From contig CADBXL010000037.1 of NCBI GenBank assembly GCA_902798615.1, forward strand, positions 1-64,000: 64,000 nucleotides of DNA. Direction: 5' to 3'. The translations under genes were made by a program, and so were the position numbers. This document shows positions 7,463 to 16,930 of this stretch, in pieces. The stretch is from an uncultured Bacteroidales bacterium (GTDB lineage: Bacteria > Bacteroidota > Bacteroidia > Bacteroidales > Bacteroidaceae). The notes beneath the pieces were generated by a model. That model saw only the letters and a program-made list of their open reading frames with translations. It was not told the DNA's origin and did not search any database. Positions within the stretch are counted from its first letter, which is position 1; every line of letters starts with the position of its first letter.

Positions 7463-8896
7463 TTACAGCCACGTTGCCAGTAGGTGTGCGAACCACCCTT
7501 TGAATCTGTCGGTGCGTGTGCGCCATAGGCGCCAACGCTCTTCTGTGAGGCGGTAGCTCTGCTGTTTGTTGTCGTCGAACAGGCGTGAGAGCTCGTCGGT
7601 GGTATGCTTGTCGATGATGATAGCATTCTCCTCATAATCCCAGCGTAGGGAGCGGGCATCGAGGTTGGTGCTACCCACGGTACAGAAACGACCATCGACC
7701 ATTATCACCTTTGTGTGGTGGAATCCTCCTTGGAATATCCAGATGTCAGCTCCGCGCTTCATGAGCTTGTGGAGATTATAGAAGGCGCAGTCAGGTGTGA
7801 GCGGAATATCGCTTTTCTCGCCCATCATAACCTCGACCTTCACTCCTCGCTTTATTGCTTTGTACAGAGCCTTCCTTATGCTGTGTGTGAGGGTGAAATA
7901 TGGGTTGAGAATCTTGATGCTGTCCTTTGCCGATTCTATGGCTCCACGATAGAAATGTCGCACTACCTTATTTGTCTTGTGCGGTTCGCGATTGGCTATG
8001 CCCACCATCTTATGGTATGCGGTGGCAGTGGTATCGGGTTTCAGGTTGTGGAAGTAGTCGGCACGCTCTTTGCGGAAATACTGCTCACCATCTATTGTCT
8101 CGCCTGTTACCCGTTTCCACATCCTCAGGAATATGCGTTGAAGCGTGTTTACTTCCTCACCGTCGAGCCGGCAATGCATATCGTGCCATGAGCCAACCTC
8201 CTCAGTTCCGTTTATGTAGTAGTCGGCAACGTTCATTCCGCCAGTATAGGCAATTTTTCCGTCGATGACAACAATCTTACGGTGGTCGCGGTGGAAAACA
8301 TGGTTTATGTATGGGAAGTTGAGCGGGTCAAACTCGTAGAGTTGTATGCCACGGGCACGCTGATACTGCACATGCTCATCCTTTAGCGGACGGTTGTTGC
8401 TCGCGTTTCCGAAAGCATCATATATGGCACGTACTTCGACACCCTCTTTTGCTTTCTCTGCAAGCAGGTCGAAAAGAGCATTGGCTATAGAGTCGTTGCG
8501 GAAATTGAAGTATTCGAGATGCACGCTATGGCGTGCCTGACGAATAGCGGCAAACATATCCTTGAATTTCTCCGCACCATTGGTGAGAAGTGTTATACTA
8601 TTGTCATGAGAGAATGTAACCCCCTCTTTCCGCATTATATCGACGATGAGAGAGTCAGAAGTTTGGGCAAATGAAACAGCCTCTCCCCCCGCCCTCCCCC
8701 GTAGGGAGGGAGCAGGAGCGCTTATTGAATCTCCATTTAATGACGATTTAGAATGGGAAGGTAGTAGGAAGAATAGAAAAATGAAAAAAAAGAAAACACA
8801 GTCTCTCCTTCCGCCCTCTCTAGTAGAGAAAGAGCAGGAAGACCAAGGAATAGTGTGTATATATTTATTGATATAGGATTGCTTGGTGGTAATCAT
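7463..8896 (-). CDS. Phospholipase D-like protein, cardiolipin synthase type
   Basis: A 477-residue frame with two HKD motifs: HRKIVVID (His205, Lys207, Asp212) and HTKVIMVD (His394, Lys396, Asp401), each followed by the GS/GG-x-N turn (GGMN, GSTN). This is the layout of cardiolipin synthase and other bacterial phosphatidyltransferases. The N-terminus is odd: residues ~21-31 and ~60-73 are encoded by two copies of a GC-rich intergenic repeat, with a very hydrophobic stretch (VFFFFIFLFFLL) between them that could serve as signal or anchor. The start is therefore uncertain; the next internal Met (residue 88) would give a cytosolic protein starting just before the conserved domain. It lies 60 nt after the MscS gene on the same strand. 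Confidence 0.8.
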   Translation of the reverse strand: MITTKQSYINKYIHTIPWSSCSFSTREGGRRDCVFFFFIFLFFLLPSHSKSSLNGDSISAPAPSLRGRAGGEAVSFAQTSDSLIVDIMRKEGVTFSHDNSITLLTNGAEKFKDMFAAIRQARHSVHLEYFNFRNDSIANALFDLLAEKAKEGVEVRAIYDAFGNASNNRPLKDEHVQYQRARGIQLYEFDPLNFPYINHVFHRDHRKIVVIDGKIAYTGGMNVADYYINGTEEVGSWHDMHCRLDGEEVNTLQRIFLRMWKRVTGETIDGEQYFRKERADYFHNLKPDTTATAYHKMVGIANREPHKTNKVVRHFYRGAIESAKDSIKILNPYFTLTHSIRKALYKAIKRGVKVEVMMGEKSDIPLTPDCAFYNLHKLMKRGADIWIFQGGFHHTKVIMVDGRFCTVGSTNLDARSLRWDYEENAIIIDKHTTDELSRLFDDNKQQSYRLTEERWRLWRTRTDRFKGWFAHLLATWL

Positions 8897-8951
8897 TTCT
8901 GTCGCGCTCCGGCTCCCTCCCTACTGGGGGGAGGGCGGGGGGAGAGGCCGT
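8677..8951. repeat. Three GC-rich CCCTCCCC(C)GTAGGGAGGG-type repeats
   Basis: Copies at about 8677-8722, 8807-8848 and 8896-8951. The first two run in one orientation and lie in the 5' coding region of the phospholipase-D gene; the third is inverted and fills the gap to the MscS gene. The same family occurs near 30610-30671, 30729-30772, 34725-34760 and 34828-34874. Confidence 0.8.
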
Positions 8952-8956
8952 CTTTT

Positions 8957-11308
8957 TTATTTCATATGCACATCTGTCTGTGGGAATGGAATCTCGATGT
9001 TGTTCTGGTTGAGTGTGTTGTAGATGCACTCAAGAATCTGGCCGTCATCGCCATAGCCTGTGTAAACACTTACCCAGACAATGACCTTGAGGATGAGGGC
9101 GGAGTCTCCCAGTTCCTTGAGAACGATGCTGATACCTCTCTTCTGATTGATGCAGTCGAGTTTTGAGAGAGCCTCGGTAAGAACCTTCTTACATTCGCTT
9201 ATATTTGTTCCGTAGGCAACTCCCACGTCAAGGACATGGCGCTCGTAACCATGATTGCGTGTCATATTCTGATAGTTCTTGGTGAAGAGCTGTGAGTTCG
9301 TGAATGCTATCACAGAGCCGTCAACAGCAGTTACCATTGTACTTGTGTAGGATATGCTTGTTACCTTTCCTCGTATTCCGTCGCAGACAATGAGGTCACC
9401 AATTTTTACACGACCAGTCATCAAAGCTATGCCATAGTAGATATTCTCAAGTATTTCCTTTGATGCAAAACCGATACCGGTTGACAGACCTCCTGTGATG
9501 ATTACAAGCCATTGGCTGCTGACATGGAACAGGGCAAGGCTGACAATGAACCAGATACCCCATATTAAAACCTGAAGCACGTTCTTCACCATTACCAGAC
9601 GTGATTCTGCCGATGTAGCGTCCGCCTTGTAGAGGTACAGGGCTACAAGTTCCCTGAACGTATGGTTGATGAAATTGAATACGAACCACAGGATGATAAC
9701 CATACAAACCGTGGAGATGCTTGCCTTGAAGTCCTCAGTGTCGATGTACTTATGAGTGAACATTTCTATTGTCTGCGTGGTGAGATTGAATACCTCTGCA
9801 GCCCAATAGAGACTGATAAGAACTGAGCATACGCTGCAAGCAGGGATAAATACCCAATAGAAGAGACGATAATACCAGTTCTGGGTAATTGGACGTTCTT
9901 CGATTTTCTTGAGTTTGCTATACTCCTTGAACCAGTCGCGGATACATGTTATGGTGAGAATACATGTCAGCTGCATAATCCACCAGATAAGAATCTGCAC
10001 GGAAAGAAGCGTGTAGCCAACCATAGAACTGATGAGGGAAGCAACAAATACGAACTGTGAGATGTAGGCGTATATCACGTCGCTTCTGTCAATGTTCTTG
10101 CTGTGATGACGGATCTCATTCCATTGCCAGATACTGCATATAAGCAGAATTGGCGGGAAAATGAGGTTGACAAGATGGTTCGGAATCAGGATTATTCGGA
10201 AACTGATGACGATGAAACCATTGAGAAGCAATGGCGCATAGATACGGAATGTGCTCATTGTCTGGTCAGCCCTTACTCGGATAAGGATAGAGATGAGCAC
10301 AACGCTCAGCAGCCATGCGAACTCAGTAAGCAAGCCTGAAGCCATGATTATGAAGTTCTGGTCATCCCATATCAGACGGATAGCACCAGGGATTATGGCA
10401 AATGTTACTGCTGTTGTCGTCAGGATTATGAATGTGCGCTTTGCTAGGAATCTGTTACTGATTTTCTTGAACTTACCGTTTCTGATAAGTGTTGTTATAA
10501 GCCAACGTACGATCAGCTGATTCAACAGTATAGCGATTACTCCAAGTCCGAATATACCGAGGAAAAGGTCAAGTATGAGTTTAGAATCCCATTGCGTCGG
10601 GGTTTTTGACTTCGTGAAATACTTGTCGTCTATACTTTCCTTTGTTTGTACCAGATAGTCGCCAAAGCGGGAGAGAATGGTAGGGTAGGAGTCACCGCCA
10701 TTCTTGAAAATATTGTTTTGTATCTCCTTATAACGCTTGTTGGCGTAGTCGTTGAGGTTGCGTAAGTTGTTTTCTGCGCGGTTATACATAAAGATGTATT
10801 CAGCGAACTGCTGCTGGTCCTCTGCGAGCATACGGCGGATGTTGACAGCAAGTGCAAGACACACGCTACGGTCTATCTTCTCTCGTTCTGTCATACGACG
10901 TGTGGGCATTGTGCGAAGGCAGTTTATGAGACTGTCGTAACGTGCAACAGCTACGTCGGACTTGCTGGCGTATGCCTTGAAAGGTGTGATTTTCTTCTCA
11001 AACTCCTTATATTGCTTTGTTGCCTCATGACACGCATAGGTGAGGTCGAATACATATCCGTCCTTCTGTGAATAGAGCATGAGGGCATTTTGGTTGGCAC
11101 GGTCAGTTTCTTGCATGATTGTTGCAAAGACACGTTGTCTGGAATTCTTCGTCTGTGCCTGATGGGCAGAGTACTCATCGTGGTATTTGATGAGTTCCTG
11201 ACGGAGAATGCTGAGAGTCATCTTTAGACTGTCCTCTTTGAGAACGGCATTTGACGGAAGTACGAATCCTGCAAAAAGAACTGCAAGAAATAGAATTCTT
11301 TTCATCAT
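8957..11308 (-). CDS. Large MscS-family mechanosensitive channel
   Basis: A 783-residue protein with a signal peptide (MMKRILFLAVLFAGFVLPSNA), a helical periplasmic domain (~25-235), a series of membrane segments, and a C-terminal MscS core from about residue 606 (GGLSTGIGFASKEILENIY), followed by the beta-domain (RVKIGDLIVCDGIRGKV). The long N-terminal part resembles MscK/MscM-like osmotic safety channels, not small MscS. It would release solutes during hypo-osmotic shock from the inner membrane. It is transcribed divergently from the sugar-kinase gene and followed by the phospholipase-D gene, possibly in one transcript. Confidence 0.88.
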   Translation of the reverse strand: MMKRILFLAVLFAGFVLPSNAVLKEDSLKMTLSILRQELIKYHDEYSAHQAQTKNSRQRVFATIMQETDRANQNALMLYSQKDGYVFDLTYACHEATKQYKEFEKKITPFKAYASKSDVAVARYDSLINCLRTMPTRRMTEREKIDRSVCLALAVNIRRMLAEDQQQFAEYIFMYNRAENNLRNLNDYANKRYKEIQNNIFKNGGDSYPTILSRFGDYLVQTKESIDDKYFTKSKTPTQWDSKLILDLFLGIFGLGVIAILLNQLIVRWLITTLIRNGKFKKISNRFLAKRTFIILTTTAVTFAIIPGAIRLIWDDQNFIIMASGLLTEFAWLLSVVLISILIRVRADQTMSTFRIYAPLLLNGFIVISFRIILIPNHLVNLIFPPILLICSIWQWNEIRHHSKNIDRSDVIYAYISQFVFVASLISSMVGYTLLSVQILIWWIMQLTCILTITCIRDWFKEYSKLKKIEERPITQNWYYRLFYWVFIPACSVCSVLISLYWAAEVFNLTTQTIEMFTHKYIDTEDFKASISTVCMVIILWFVFNFINHTFRELVALYLYKADATSAESRLVMVKNVLQVLIWGIWFIVSLALFHVSSQWLVIITGGLSTGIGFASKEILENIYYGIALMTGRVKIGDLIVCDGIRGKVTSISYTSTMVTAVDGSVIAFTNSQLFTKNYQNMTRNHGYERHVLDVGVAYGTNISECKKVLTEALSKLDCINQKRGISIVLKELGDSALILKVIVWVSVYTGYGDDGQILECIYNTLNQNNIEIPFPQTDVHMK

Positions 11309-11336
11309 TTTGTTAGTTGAAATTGTATTTTGCCCG

Positions 11337-11344
11337 CAAAATTA
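11337..11344 (-). promoter_or_regulatory. -7 box of the MscS gene promoter
   Basis: TAATTTTG on the minus strand, 28 nt before the ATG at 11308. No convincing -33 TTTG. Confidence 0.45.
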
Positions 11345-11387
11345 CAAAAAATCTTGCGCATAATCGATGTTTTTCCCCGAAAAATCG

Positions 11388-11395
11388 TATCTTTG
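11388..11395 (+). promoter_or_regulatory. -7 box of the sugar-kinase gene promoter
   Basis: TATCTTTG, about 57 nt before the ATG at 11452. It forms a divergent pair with the MscS promoter. No clear -33 box. Confidence 0.5.
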
Positions 11396-11451
11396 CCATT
11401 CAAAATTATAAAAAACGATACAACTGTTCTATTTTTAACAAAAATATAGTT

Positions 11452-12276
11452 ATGAAACTGATTGCTGATAGCGGAAGCACAAAGACTGACTGGTGCTTGT
11501 TCGATATAGAAGACAAGGTGAAGAGCCGTTTGGCTACTCAGGGCATAAATCCTTTTCACATGTCGGAGGACACTATCCTTGGCATTATCAGAAATGAACT
11601 GCTGCCACAACTCGATTCTGTTTGTTCTTCTATAGAAGAAATAGAATTCTATGGTGCCGGCTGTACGGTTGCAAAGATTCCTGTGATGAAGGCTTTGCTT
11701 TCAGAAGTTTTCCTTTCTGCAAAGAACGTTGTTGTGGGAAGTGATATGCTTGGTGCTGCGAAGGCTCTTCTTGGAAATAATGAGGGTATTGCCTGTATTC
11801 TTGGAACTGGGGCAAATTCTTGTCTTTATGATGGTGAGAAAATCATCAGTAATGTCTCACCAATGGGATATATTCTTGGTGATGAGGGTAGTGGTGCGGT
11901 ACTTGGAAAAACTTTCATAAATGAGCTTTACAAGGGCGGGCATCAGGACTTCATTAAGGTGTTTGAAAAAGAAACGAATTTGACACAGGCGGATATCATT
12001 CAAAAGGTATATCGAGAGGCTTTACCTAATCGTTTCCTTGCTTCTTTGTCAAAGTTTATAGGCGCTCATATCGCTGAGGAACAATGGATTGAGAATATGG
12101 TTGTGGATTGTTTCCGTGATTTCTTCAGAAAGAATGTAAGGCATTATAATCGTAAGGATCTTAGTGCTAGTTTTGTGGGGAGTGTTGCTTTTTTCTATAG
12201 GATTCAGTTAAAGAAAGCTGCAGAAATGGAAGGCTATACTATCGGCAAGATACTTAAAAGTCCTCTTGGTGATTAG
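11452..12276 (+). CDS. BadF/BadG/BcrA-type ATPase, N-acetylglucosamine kinase-like
   Basis: A 274-residue member of the actin-like sugar-kinase fold. The phosphate-1 loop (ADSGSTKTDW, residues 4-13), the phosphate-2 motif (ILGTGANS) and a GDEGSGAVLG segment are visible. The family includes N-acetylglucosamine and glucosamine kinases, so phosphorylation of an amino sugar in the cytosol, perhaps for cell-wall sugar recycling, is the likely role. The ATG at 11452 is chosen because it begins the conserved fold right after the promoter; upstream in-frame sequence is promoter DNA. It stands alone, convergent with rny. Confidence 0.8.
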   Translation: MKLIADSGSTKTDWCLFDIEDKVKSRLATQGINPFHMSEDTILGIIRNELLPQLDSVCSSIEEIEFYGAGCTVAKIPVMKALLSEVFLSAKNVVVGSDMLGAAKALLGNNEGIACILGTGANSCLYDGEKIISNVSPMGYILGDEGSGAVLGKTFINELYKGGHQDFIKVFEKETNLTQADIIQKVYREALPNRFLASLSKFIGAHIAEEQWIENMVVDCFRDFFRKNVRHYNRKDLSASFVGSVAFFYRIQLKKAAEMEGYTIGKILKSPLGD

Positions 12277-12323
12277 TAGCTTTGCTGTAAGACTGTTGTA
12301 AATAGGCTTTAGGTCATATATGA

Positions 12324-12397
12324 AAAGGAACCAAACTCGATGGTGGTCCTATCCTGAATGGGAGTTAGAACGGACTTGCATCGAGTTTGGTTCCTTT
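12324..12397. terminator. Bidirectional terminator with 19-bp stem
   Basis: A perfect stem AAAGGAACCAAACTCGATG (12324-12342) / its complement (12379-12397) closes a 36 nt loop between the convergent kinase and rny genes, with A- and T-runs at the two ends. The loop contains GGTCC and AACGGACTTG, a remnant of the 11-nt-period element described elsewhere in the window. Confidence 0.8.
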
Positions 12398-12425
12398 TTA
12401 TATCGGAATATGGGTTTATTTTCTG

Positions 12426-13958
12426 TTATTTAGCGTAGGCAACAGAGCGTGTCTCGCGGATGACAGTAATCTTAACCTGACCTGGGTAAGTCATCTCTGT
12501 CTGAATCTTTGTTGCTATATCGCCACTAAGTGCCTCCGTCTCAGCATCGGTCATCTTATCTGCACCAACAATTACGCGAAGCTCACGACCAGCCTGAATT
12601 GCGTATGTCTTTGTCACGCCTGGGTAGCTCATAGCGATAGCCTCAAGGTCGTTGAGACGCTTGATGTAAGCTTCTACGATTTCACGACGAGCACCAGGAC
12701 GAGCACCTGAGATAGCATCACATACCTGTACGATTGGGGCAAGCATAGTGTTCATCTCCATTTCATCGTGGTGAGCACCGATGGCGTTGCAGATATCTGG
12801 CTTCTCCTTATACTTCTCTGCGAGCTTGGCACCATAGAGTGCGTGTGGAATCTCACACTCCTCATCAGGCACCTTACCAATATCGTGAAGCAGACCTGCA
12901 CGCTTTGCCTTCTTAGGGTTGAGACCGAGCTCTGATGCCATTACAGCACAGAGATTGGCTGTCTCACGAGCATGCTGGAGAAGGTTCTGACCATAAGAAG
13001 AACGGTATTTCATCTTACCTACGATACGTACGAGCTCTGGGTGGAGACCGTGAATACCGAGGTCTATGGTTGTACGCTTACCTGTCTCGATAATCTCGTT
13101 GTCAAGCTGCTTCTTTACCTTAGCTACAACCTCCTCGATACGTGCTGGGTGGATACGTCCGTCAGCAACGAGTTGGTGAAGGGCAAGGCGGCAAACCTCA
13201 CGACGGATAGGGTCGAAGCCAGAGATTACGATTGCCTCTGGAGTATCGTCAACTACGATTTCCACGCCACAGGCAGCTTCGAGTGCACGGATGTTACGAC
13301 CTTCACGACCGATGATACGGCCTTTTACCTCGTCATTTTCGATATGGAATACGCTGACAGAATTCTCGACAGCGGTTTCTGTTGCTACACGCTGGATTGT
13401 CTGAATGACAATCTTCTTAGCCTGTTGGTTGGCATTGAGCTTTGCCTCATCCATAATCTCGTTGATATAGGCTGCGGCATTTGTACGAGCCTCGTCCTTA
13501 AGGCTTTCAACGAGTCGGTTACGAGCTTCATCGGCAGAGAGGCCAGAGAGTTCTTCGAGTTTTTCACGCTCCTTGAGCTGCATTTTCTCGAGTTCTTCCT
13601 CCTTCATGGCAAGGAGTTTTTTCTCGTTTTCAACACGCTGCTGATACTGTTCAATCTCCTGACGGCGGCGTCCGAGTTCCTCCTGGCGCTGGTTAAGGCT
13701 TATCTCACGCTGCTTCAGACGGTTCTCGCTCTGCTGAATCTTCTGATTGCGCTGCTGGACTTCCTTTTCCAGTTCGCTCTTCTTGTTAATGAACTTCTCC
13801 TTTACTTCGAGGAGCTTCTTTTCTTTAAGTACGTTAGCCTCCTTCTCGGCGGCATCTATCATCTCCTTATATTTACCTGTGATAATATATCGGAAAATCA
13901 AGTAGCCAATAAGTGCACCGATTATAAGTGCAGCTACGGCTATTATTGCATATACCAT
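12426..13958 (-). CDS. rny: Ribonuclease Y
   Basis: A 510-residue protein with an N-terminal membrane anchor (residues 2-24), a long coiled coil (~30-150), a KH domain ([12 protein letters not shown], 213-224) and an HD domain with metal ligands (LLHDIGK, His358-Asp359; GAHHDE, ~395-399). This is the standard layout and length of RNase Y, the membrane-bound endoribonuclease that begins mRNA decay. It is the last gene of a three-gene operon with zapA and a coiled-coil protein, an arrangement usual in Bacteroidota. Confidence 0.96.
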   Translation of the reverse strand: MVYAIIAVAALIIGALIGYLIFRYIITGKYKEMIDAAEKEANVLKEKKLLEVKEKFINKKSELEKEVQQRNQKIQQSENRLKQREISLNQRQEELGRRRQEIEQYQQRVENEKKLLAMKEEELEKMQLKEREKLEELSGLSADEARNRLVESLKDEARTNAAAYINEIMDEAKLNANQQAKKIVIQTIQRVATETAVENSVSVFHIENDEVKGRIIGREGRNIRALEAACGVEIVVDDTPEAIVISGFDPIRREVCRLALHQLVADGRIHPARIEEVVAKVKKQLDNEIIETGKRTTIDLGIHGLHPELVRIVGKMKYRSSYGQNLLQHARETANLCAVMASELGLNPKKAKRAGLLHDIGKVPDEECEIPHALYGAKLAEKYKEKPDICNAIGAHHDEMEMNTMLAPIVQVCDAISGARPGARREIVEAYIKRLNDLEAIAMSYPGVTKTYAIQAGRELRVIVGADKMTDAETEALSGDIATKIQTEMTYPGQVKITVIRETRSVAYAK

Positions 13959-14030
13959 ATAATGTTATTTTAGTTAATTAATAATATTCTCAAACGTCCT
14001 TCTAGTGTGTCAAAAACGGTAGATTGTACA

Positions 14031-14327
14031 TTAAAGTACGGCCTCTATTTCAGAAGTAATAGTTTTGAGAATATCATCGTATGGAGCAACATCATTTCTC
14101 TTCGATTCGCTGACAAATCGAAGTGCAATATCGATCATTGCGTAGTATAATATCTCCTTATCCGCCTTACGACCTTTCCATACGCTGAAATACGCATTCA
14201 CTCTATCGTTTATGAGAGATGCAGCCTCACGATAGAGTGGCTCTTGCTCGGCATCAACTTTGATAGAAATGTCGAGGTCGTATATGTGGATATTGATATG
14301 TTGTTTCTCTTTCTTTACTTCTGCCAT
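14031..14327 (-). CDS. zapA: Cell division protein ZapA
   Basis: A 98-residue protein with the ZapA pattern: a short N-terminal beta region (INIHIYDLDISIKVDAEQE), an arginine-rich helix start (LYREAASLINDRVN) and a C-terminal helix. ZapA binds FtsZ and bundles protofilaments at the division site. It starts 2 nt after the stop of the upstream coiled-coil gene and precedes rny by 72 nt, supporting one transcript. Confidence 0.85.
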   Translation of the reverse strand: MAEVKKEKQHINIHIYDLDISIKVDAEQEPLYREAASLINDRVNAYFSVWKGRKADKEILYYAMIDIALRFVSESKRNDVAPYDDILKTITSEIEAVL

Positions 14328-14329
14328 TT

Positions 14330-14626
14330 TTATTCTTTGTCACTTAGCAGGGTAATACATTGATTTACATCTCTGATAAGCTTGGCAACACGATTCTTGG
14401 CACTCTCAATGTCTCCATCGGTGATTTCTATCATCTTTGCAGTCTTAAGTGCCTGATATTCTCGGTCTTTCTCTGATACAGCACGTTCGAGCTCGGCAAT
14501 CTTTTTGTCGCGCTCATCCACCATATTGTATAGTTCGCTGTTTTCTTTCTTTGTTTCCTGATACTTAAGTATCAGTTGGCGAACTCTAGTGGTGAATACG
14601 TTCATGTATGCATCATTTGAGGCCAT
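14330..14626 (-). CDS. Coiled-coil protein upstream of zapA
   Basis: A 98-residue protein that is nearly all helix, with a heptad-rich segment (ILKYQETKKENSELYNMVDE, then KKIAELERAVSEKD) from about 20 to 65. No enzymatic motif is visible. Its place directly before zapA with a 2 nt gap, and its ZapB-like size and composition, suggest a division-associated partner of ZapA, but this is inferred from position alone. Confidence 0.7.
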   Translation of the reverse strand: MASNDAYMNVFTTRVRQLILKYQETKKENSELYNMVDERDKKIAELERAVSEKDREYQALKTAKMIEITDGDIESAKNRVAKLIRDVNQCITLLSDKE

Positions 14627-14717
14627 CAGATAGTACTATTTCGGTGACAAAGTTAGTGAAAACAATTGGTAATACCAAATTTTTTCCTAACTTTTCAATA
14701 AAAAACTGATATTTTGC

Positions 14718-15335
14718 CTATTGTTGTTCTGCTGGCTGCTTTTCTTTTTTGGCAAGCATTACTATCTGATACACGAAATCGTTTACCCATTTCTGTGAGA
14801 ATCCGAGACGCTGGTTGTACTTACGTACGTTAACTACGGTTTTTAGTGTTCCTGGATCGGAAAAATTATTACTTGTAAATACCTGACTGACAGTTTTTTC
14901 AGTAGCAGTACGAATAACGCCTTTGAAGAATGATGGGATTCTCAATTTGAATTTCATTAGATTGCCCATAAGCATCATTGTGTCCTGAGTGAAACCCTGA
15001 AACTGGAGGAGGTATGGCTGAACATCCTGAAGTTTATGGCAGTTCTTGCCTACGCTCTTATCAATTTCCTTAAAGAAAGCATCATCATGACCATAGAGAT
15101 CCTTCAGCATCTTGCGACAACGTGTCTTTTCTCCAAGACCAAGTTTGTTGTGTTCCGTTGGAACATGGAATGTACTTTTGAAGATTCTCAGGTCAGGTAG
15201 CATTGCGATATTTGTGATACCTACCTGTGCTGCAATTGCGGCCTGAAAATATACACGGATAAGAGTCATGTAATCTTGCATGCCTCCAATCTTGTTTTCT
15301 TCTTTCTTGTTGAATATTTTAGAAATTATACTCAT
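14718..15335 (-). CDS. Conserved hypothetical protein (205 aa)
   Basis: The ATG at 15335 is chosen because a TATCTTTG promoter box lies 32-39 nt upstream and the protein becomes well ordered from there (MSIISKIFNKKEEN). The product has no signal peptide and no membrane segment, is rich in Lys and Phe, and is probably mostly helical with a repeated FxxxIRxxT-like segment near residues 145-160. I do not recognise the family. It ends in KKEKQPAEQQ and stands divergent from the polysaccharide genes. Confidence 0.7.
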   Translation of the reverse strand: MSIISKIFNKKEENKIGGMQDYMTLIRVYFQAAIAAQVGITNIAMLPDLRIFKSTFHVPTEHNKLGLGEKTRCRKMLKDLYGHDDAFFKEIDKSVGKNCHKLQDVQPYLLQFQGFTQDTMMLMGNLMKFKLRIPSFFKGVIRTATEKTVSQVFTSNNFSDPGTLKTVVNVRKYNQRLGFSQKWVNDFVYQIVMLAKKEKQPAEQQ

Positions 15336-15366
15336 GTTTTTTGTGCGATTTTGTAATATTTGACCG

Positions 15367-15374
15367 CAAAGATA
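15367..15374 (-). promoter_or_regulatory. -7 box of the 205-aa hypothetical gene
   Basis: TATCTTTG on the minus strand, placing the transcript start about 25 nt before the ATG at 15335. Upstream DNA is AT-rich without a clear -33 box. Confidence 0.5.
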
Positions 15375-15458
15375 GTATAAAAAATTCGAAAAAGCAATAA
15401 ATATCACATATTTTGAAAGTTTTTTTAGAAAATGTGTGAATTTCACGAAATAAAATAT

Positions 15459-15466
15459 TAATTTTG
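15459..15466 (+). promoter_or_regulatory. -7 box of the polysaccharide operon
   Basis: TAATTTTG, 22 nt before the ATG at 15489, so the leader would be only about 17 nt. Confidence 0.5.
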
Positions 15467-15488
15467 CACTCACAAAAACTGAAAAACG

Positions 15489-16898
15489 ATGCAAGGAACA
15501 AGAGGAAACGATATAATCAAATGGGTGACGGTAATTCTTGATTGGGTTCTGTCGTGTTGCCTTCTGTCTGTCTTTGACGAACTGTTGCCACAATATTCGA
15601 CATCTGGCGAGTTGAATGGCACGAAGATCGAAATGATGATTCTTCTTATGTCCATCGTCATTGCAACTTTCATTTTCCCTACGGTGATACATCGCCGTAA
15701 GATGAAGGTGGGGTTGATTGTGAGGCGAAATTTCCTTCTGGTCCTGACCACGATGGTTCTCTTCGTGTTTACATGTAGGACGATGACTTCGAGTGGTAAC
15801 TACATCGTTTTCGGTGTCGTTTTCGGCCTGGCTCTTTGGACCTCCATTATGTCGTTGAGATTTTTGGAGAGATCTGTTATTAATTATTTCCGTTCAATAG
15901 GTAGGAATTCACGTACCATTGTGTTTCTCGGTAATGATCCTGCGAATTTGATTGTGTATAATGAGCTGATGGCTGATCCGGCTACTGGCTATCGTGTCCT
16001 TGGATATTATAGTGATTCGGTTATCGAAAATGCTCCCGACTCTCTCCCGAAAATCGGTTCAAGGGATGATTTCCGCAAATGGATGGAGAATTATCATGAA
16101 AATGGGCCGGTAATAGAGGAGTTGTATTGCAGCTTGTCTCATAGTGAGGCTGATGAGATGAGGCATATAATGGAATTCTGTGATAAGAATGTTGTCAGAT
16201 TCTTTTATGTTCCTCGCATTTTCAGTAATATCCAGTTGTCACTACGTCCTGAGAAATTTGGCGACACGGTGATTTTCACTAATCATCATGAACCGCTTCA
16301 GCACTTGGGTAATAGAGTCGTGAAACGTCTCTTTGATATCGTGTTCAGCGCGACAGTCCTTTTGATGCTTTTCCCGCTTTTCCCAATTATGGCTCTTATC
16401 ATTAAGATGCAAAGTAAGGGACCTGTATTCTTCAAGCAGATGCGAACCGGACTTAACGGAGATTCTTTCATGTGCTATAAGTTCCGCTCTATGCACGTAA
16501 ATGCTGATGCAGACAGGGTGCAGGCAACCAAGCATGATCCGAGAAAATTCCCGTTCGGTGAGTTTATGAGAAAGACGAACCTCGACGAACTTCCTCAGTT
16601 CTTCAATGTGCTGAAAGGAGATATGAGTGTTGTAGGACCTCGTCCTCACATGATTTTCCATACGGAGAAATACTCTGCACTTATAGATAAGTACATGGTA
16701 AGACATTTCTCTAAGCCTGGAATAACAGGTTATGCACAGGTGACGGGCTTCCGTGGTGAAACTGAGGAACTGTGGCAGATGGAAGGACGTATCAGAAAGG
16801 ATATCTGGTATATTGAGAATTGGTCAATGTGGCTTGATATTAAGATTATCTTTATGACTGCTCTGTCAATCGTTCGTCCAGATAAGGCGGCTTATTAG
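15489..16898 (+). CDS. Undecaprenyl-phosphate sugar-1-phosphate transferase (WbaP/WcaJ type)
   Basis: A 469-residue membrane protein: four N-terminal transmembrane segments, a nucleotide-fold middle region (FLGNDPANLIVYNEL), a fifth hydrophobic helix (~288-310) and the C-terminal bacterial sugar-transferase domain with KRLFDIVFS, GPVFFKQMRTG, YKFRSM, NLDELPQFFNVLKGDMSVVG and PGITGYAQV. This enzyme moves a sugar-phosphate from a nucleotide sugar to undecaprenyl phosphate and starts repeat-unit synthesis of capsule or exopolysaccharide. It heads an operon with the Wzc-like kinase 32 nt downstream. Confidence 0.92.
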   Translation: MQGTRGNDIIKWVTVILDWVLSCCLLSVFDELLPQYSTSGELNGTKIEMMILLMSIVIATFIFPTVIHRRKMKVGLIVRRNFLLVLTTMVLFVFTCRTMTSSGNYIVFGVVFGLALWTSIMSLRFLERSVINYFRSIGRNSRTIVFLGNDPANLIVYNELMADPATGYRVLGYYSDSVIENAPDSLPKIGSRDDFRKWMENYHENGPVIEELYCSLSHSEADEMRHIMEFCDKNVVRFFYVPRIFSNIQLSLRPEKFGDTVIFTNHHEPLQHLGNRVVKRLFDIVFSATVLLMLFPLFPIMALIIKMQSKGPVFFKQMRTGLNGDSFMCYKFRSMHVNADADRVQATKHDPRKFPFGEFMRKTNLDELPQFFNVLKGDMSVVGPRPHMIFHTEKYSALIDKYMVRHFSKPGITGYAQVTGFRGETEELWQMEGRIRKDIWYIENWSMWLDIKIIFMTALSIVRPDKAAY

Positions 16899-16930
16899 AT
16901 TTAGAAATAACAAAAACATAATAATAAAAG

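Noticed and set aside
12972-13973. 333-codon plus-strand open frame
   Set aside because: It is exactly antisense to rny, has no domain, and its Leu/Phe-rich composition is the complement of the Glu/Lys/Gln-rich coiled coil.
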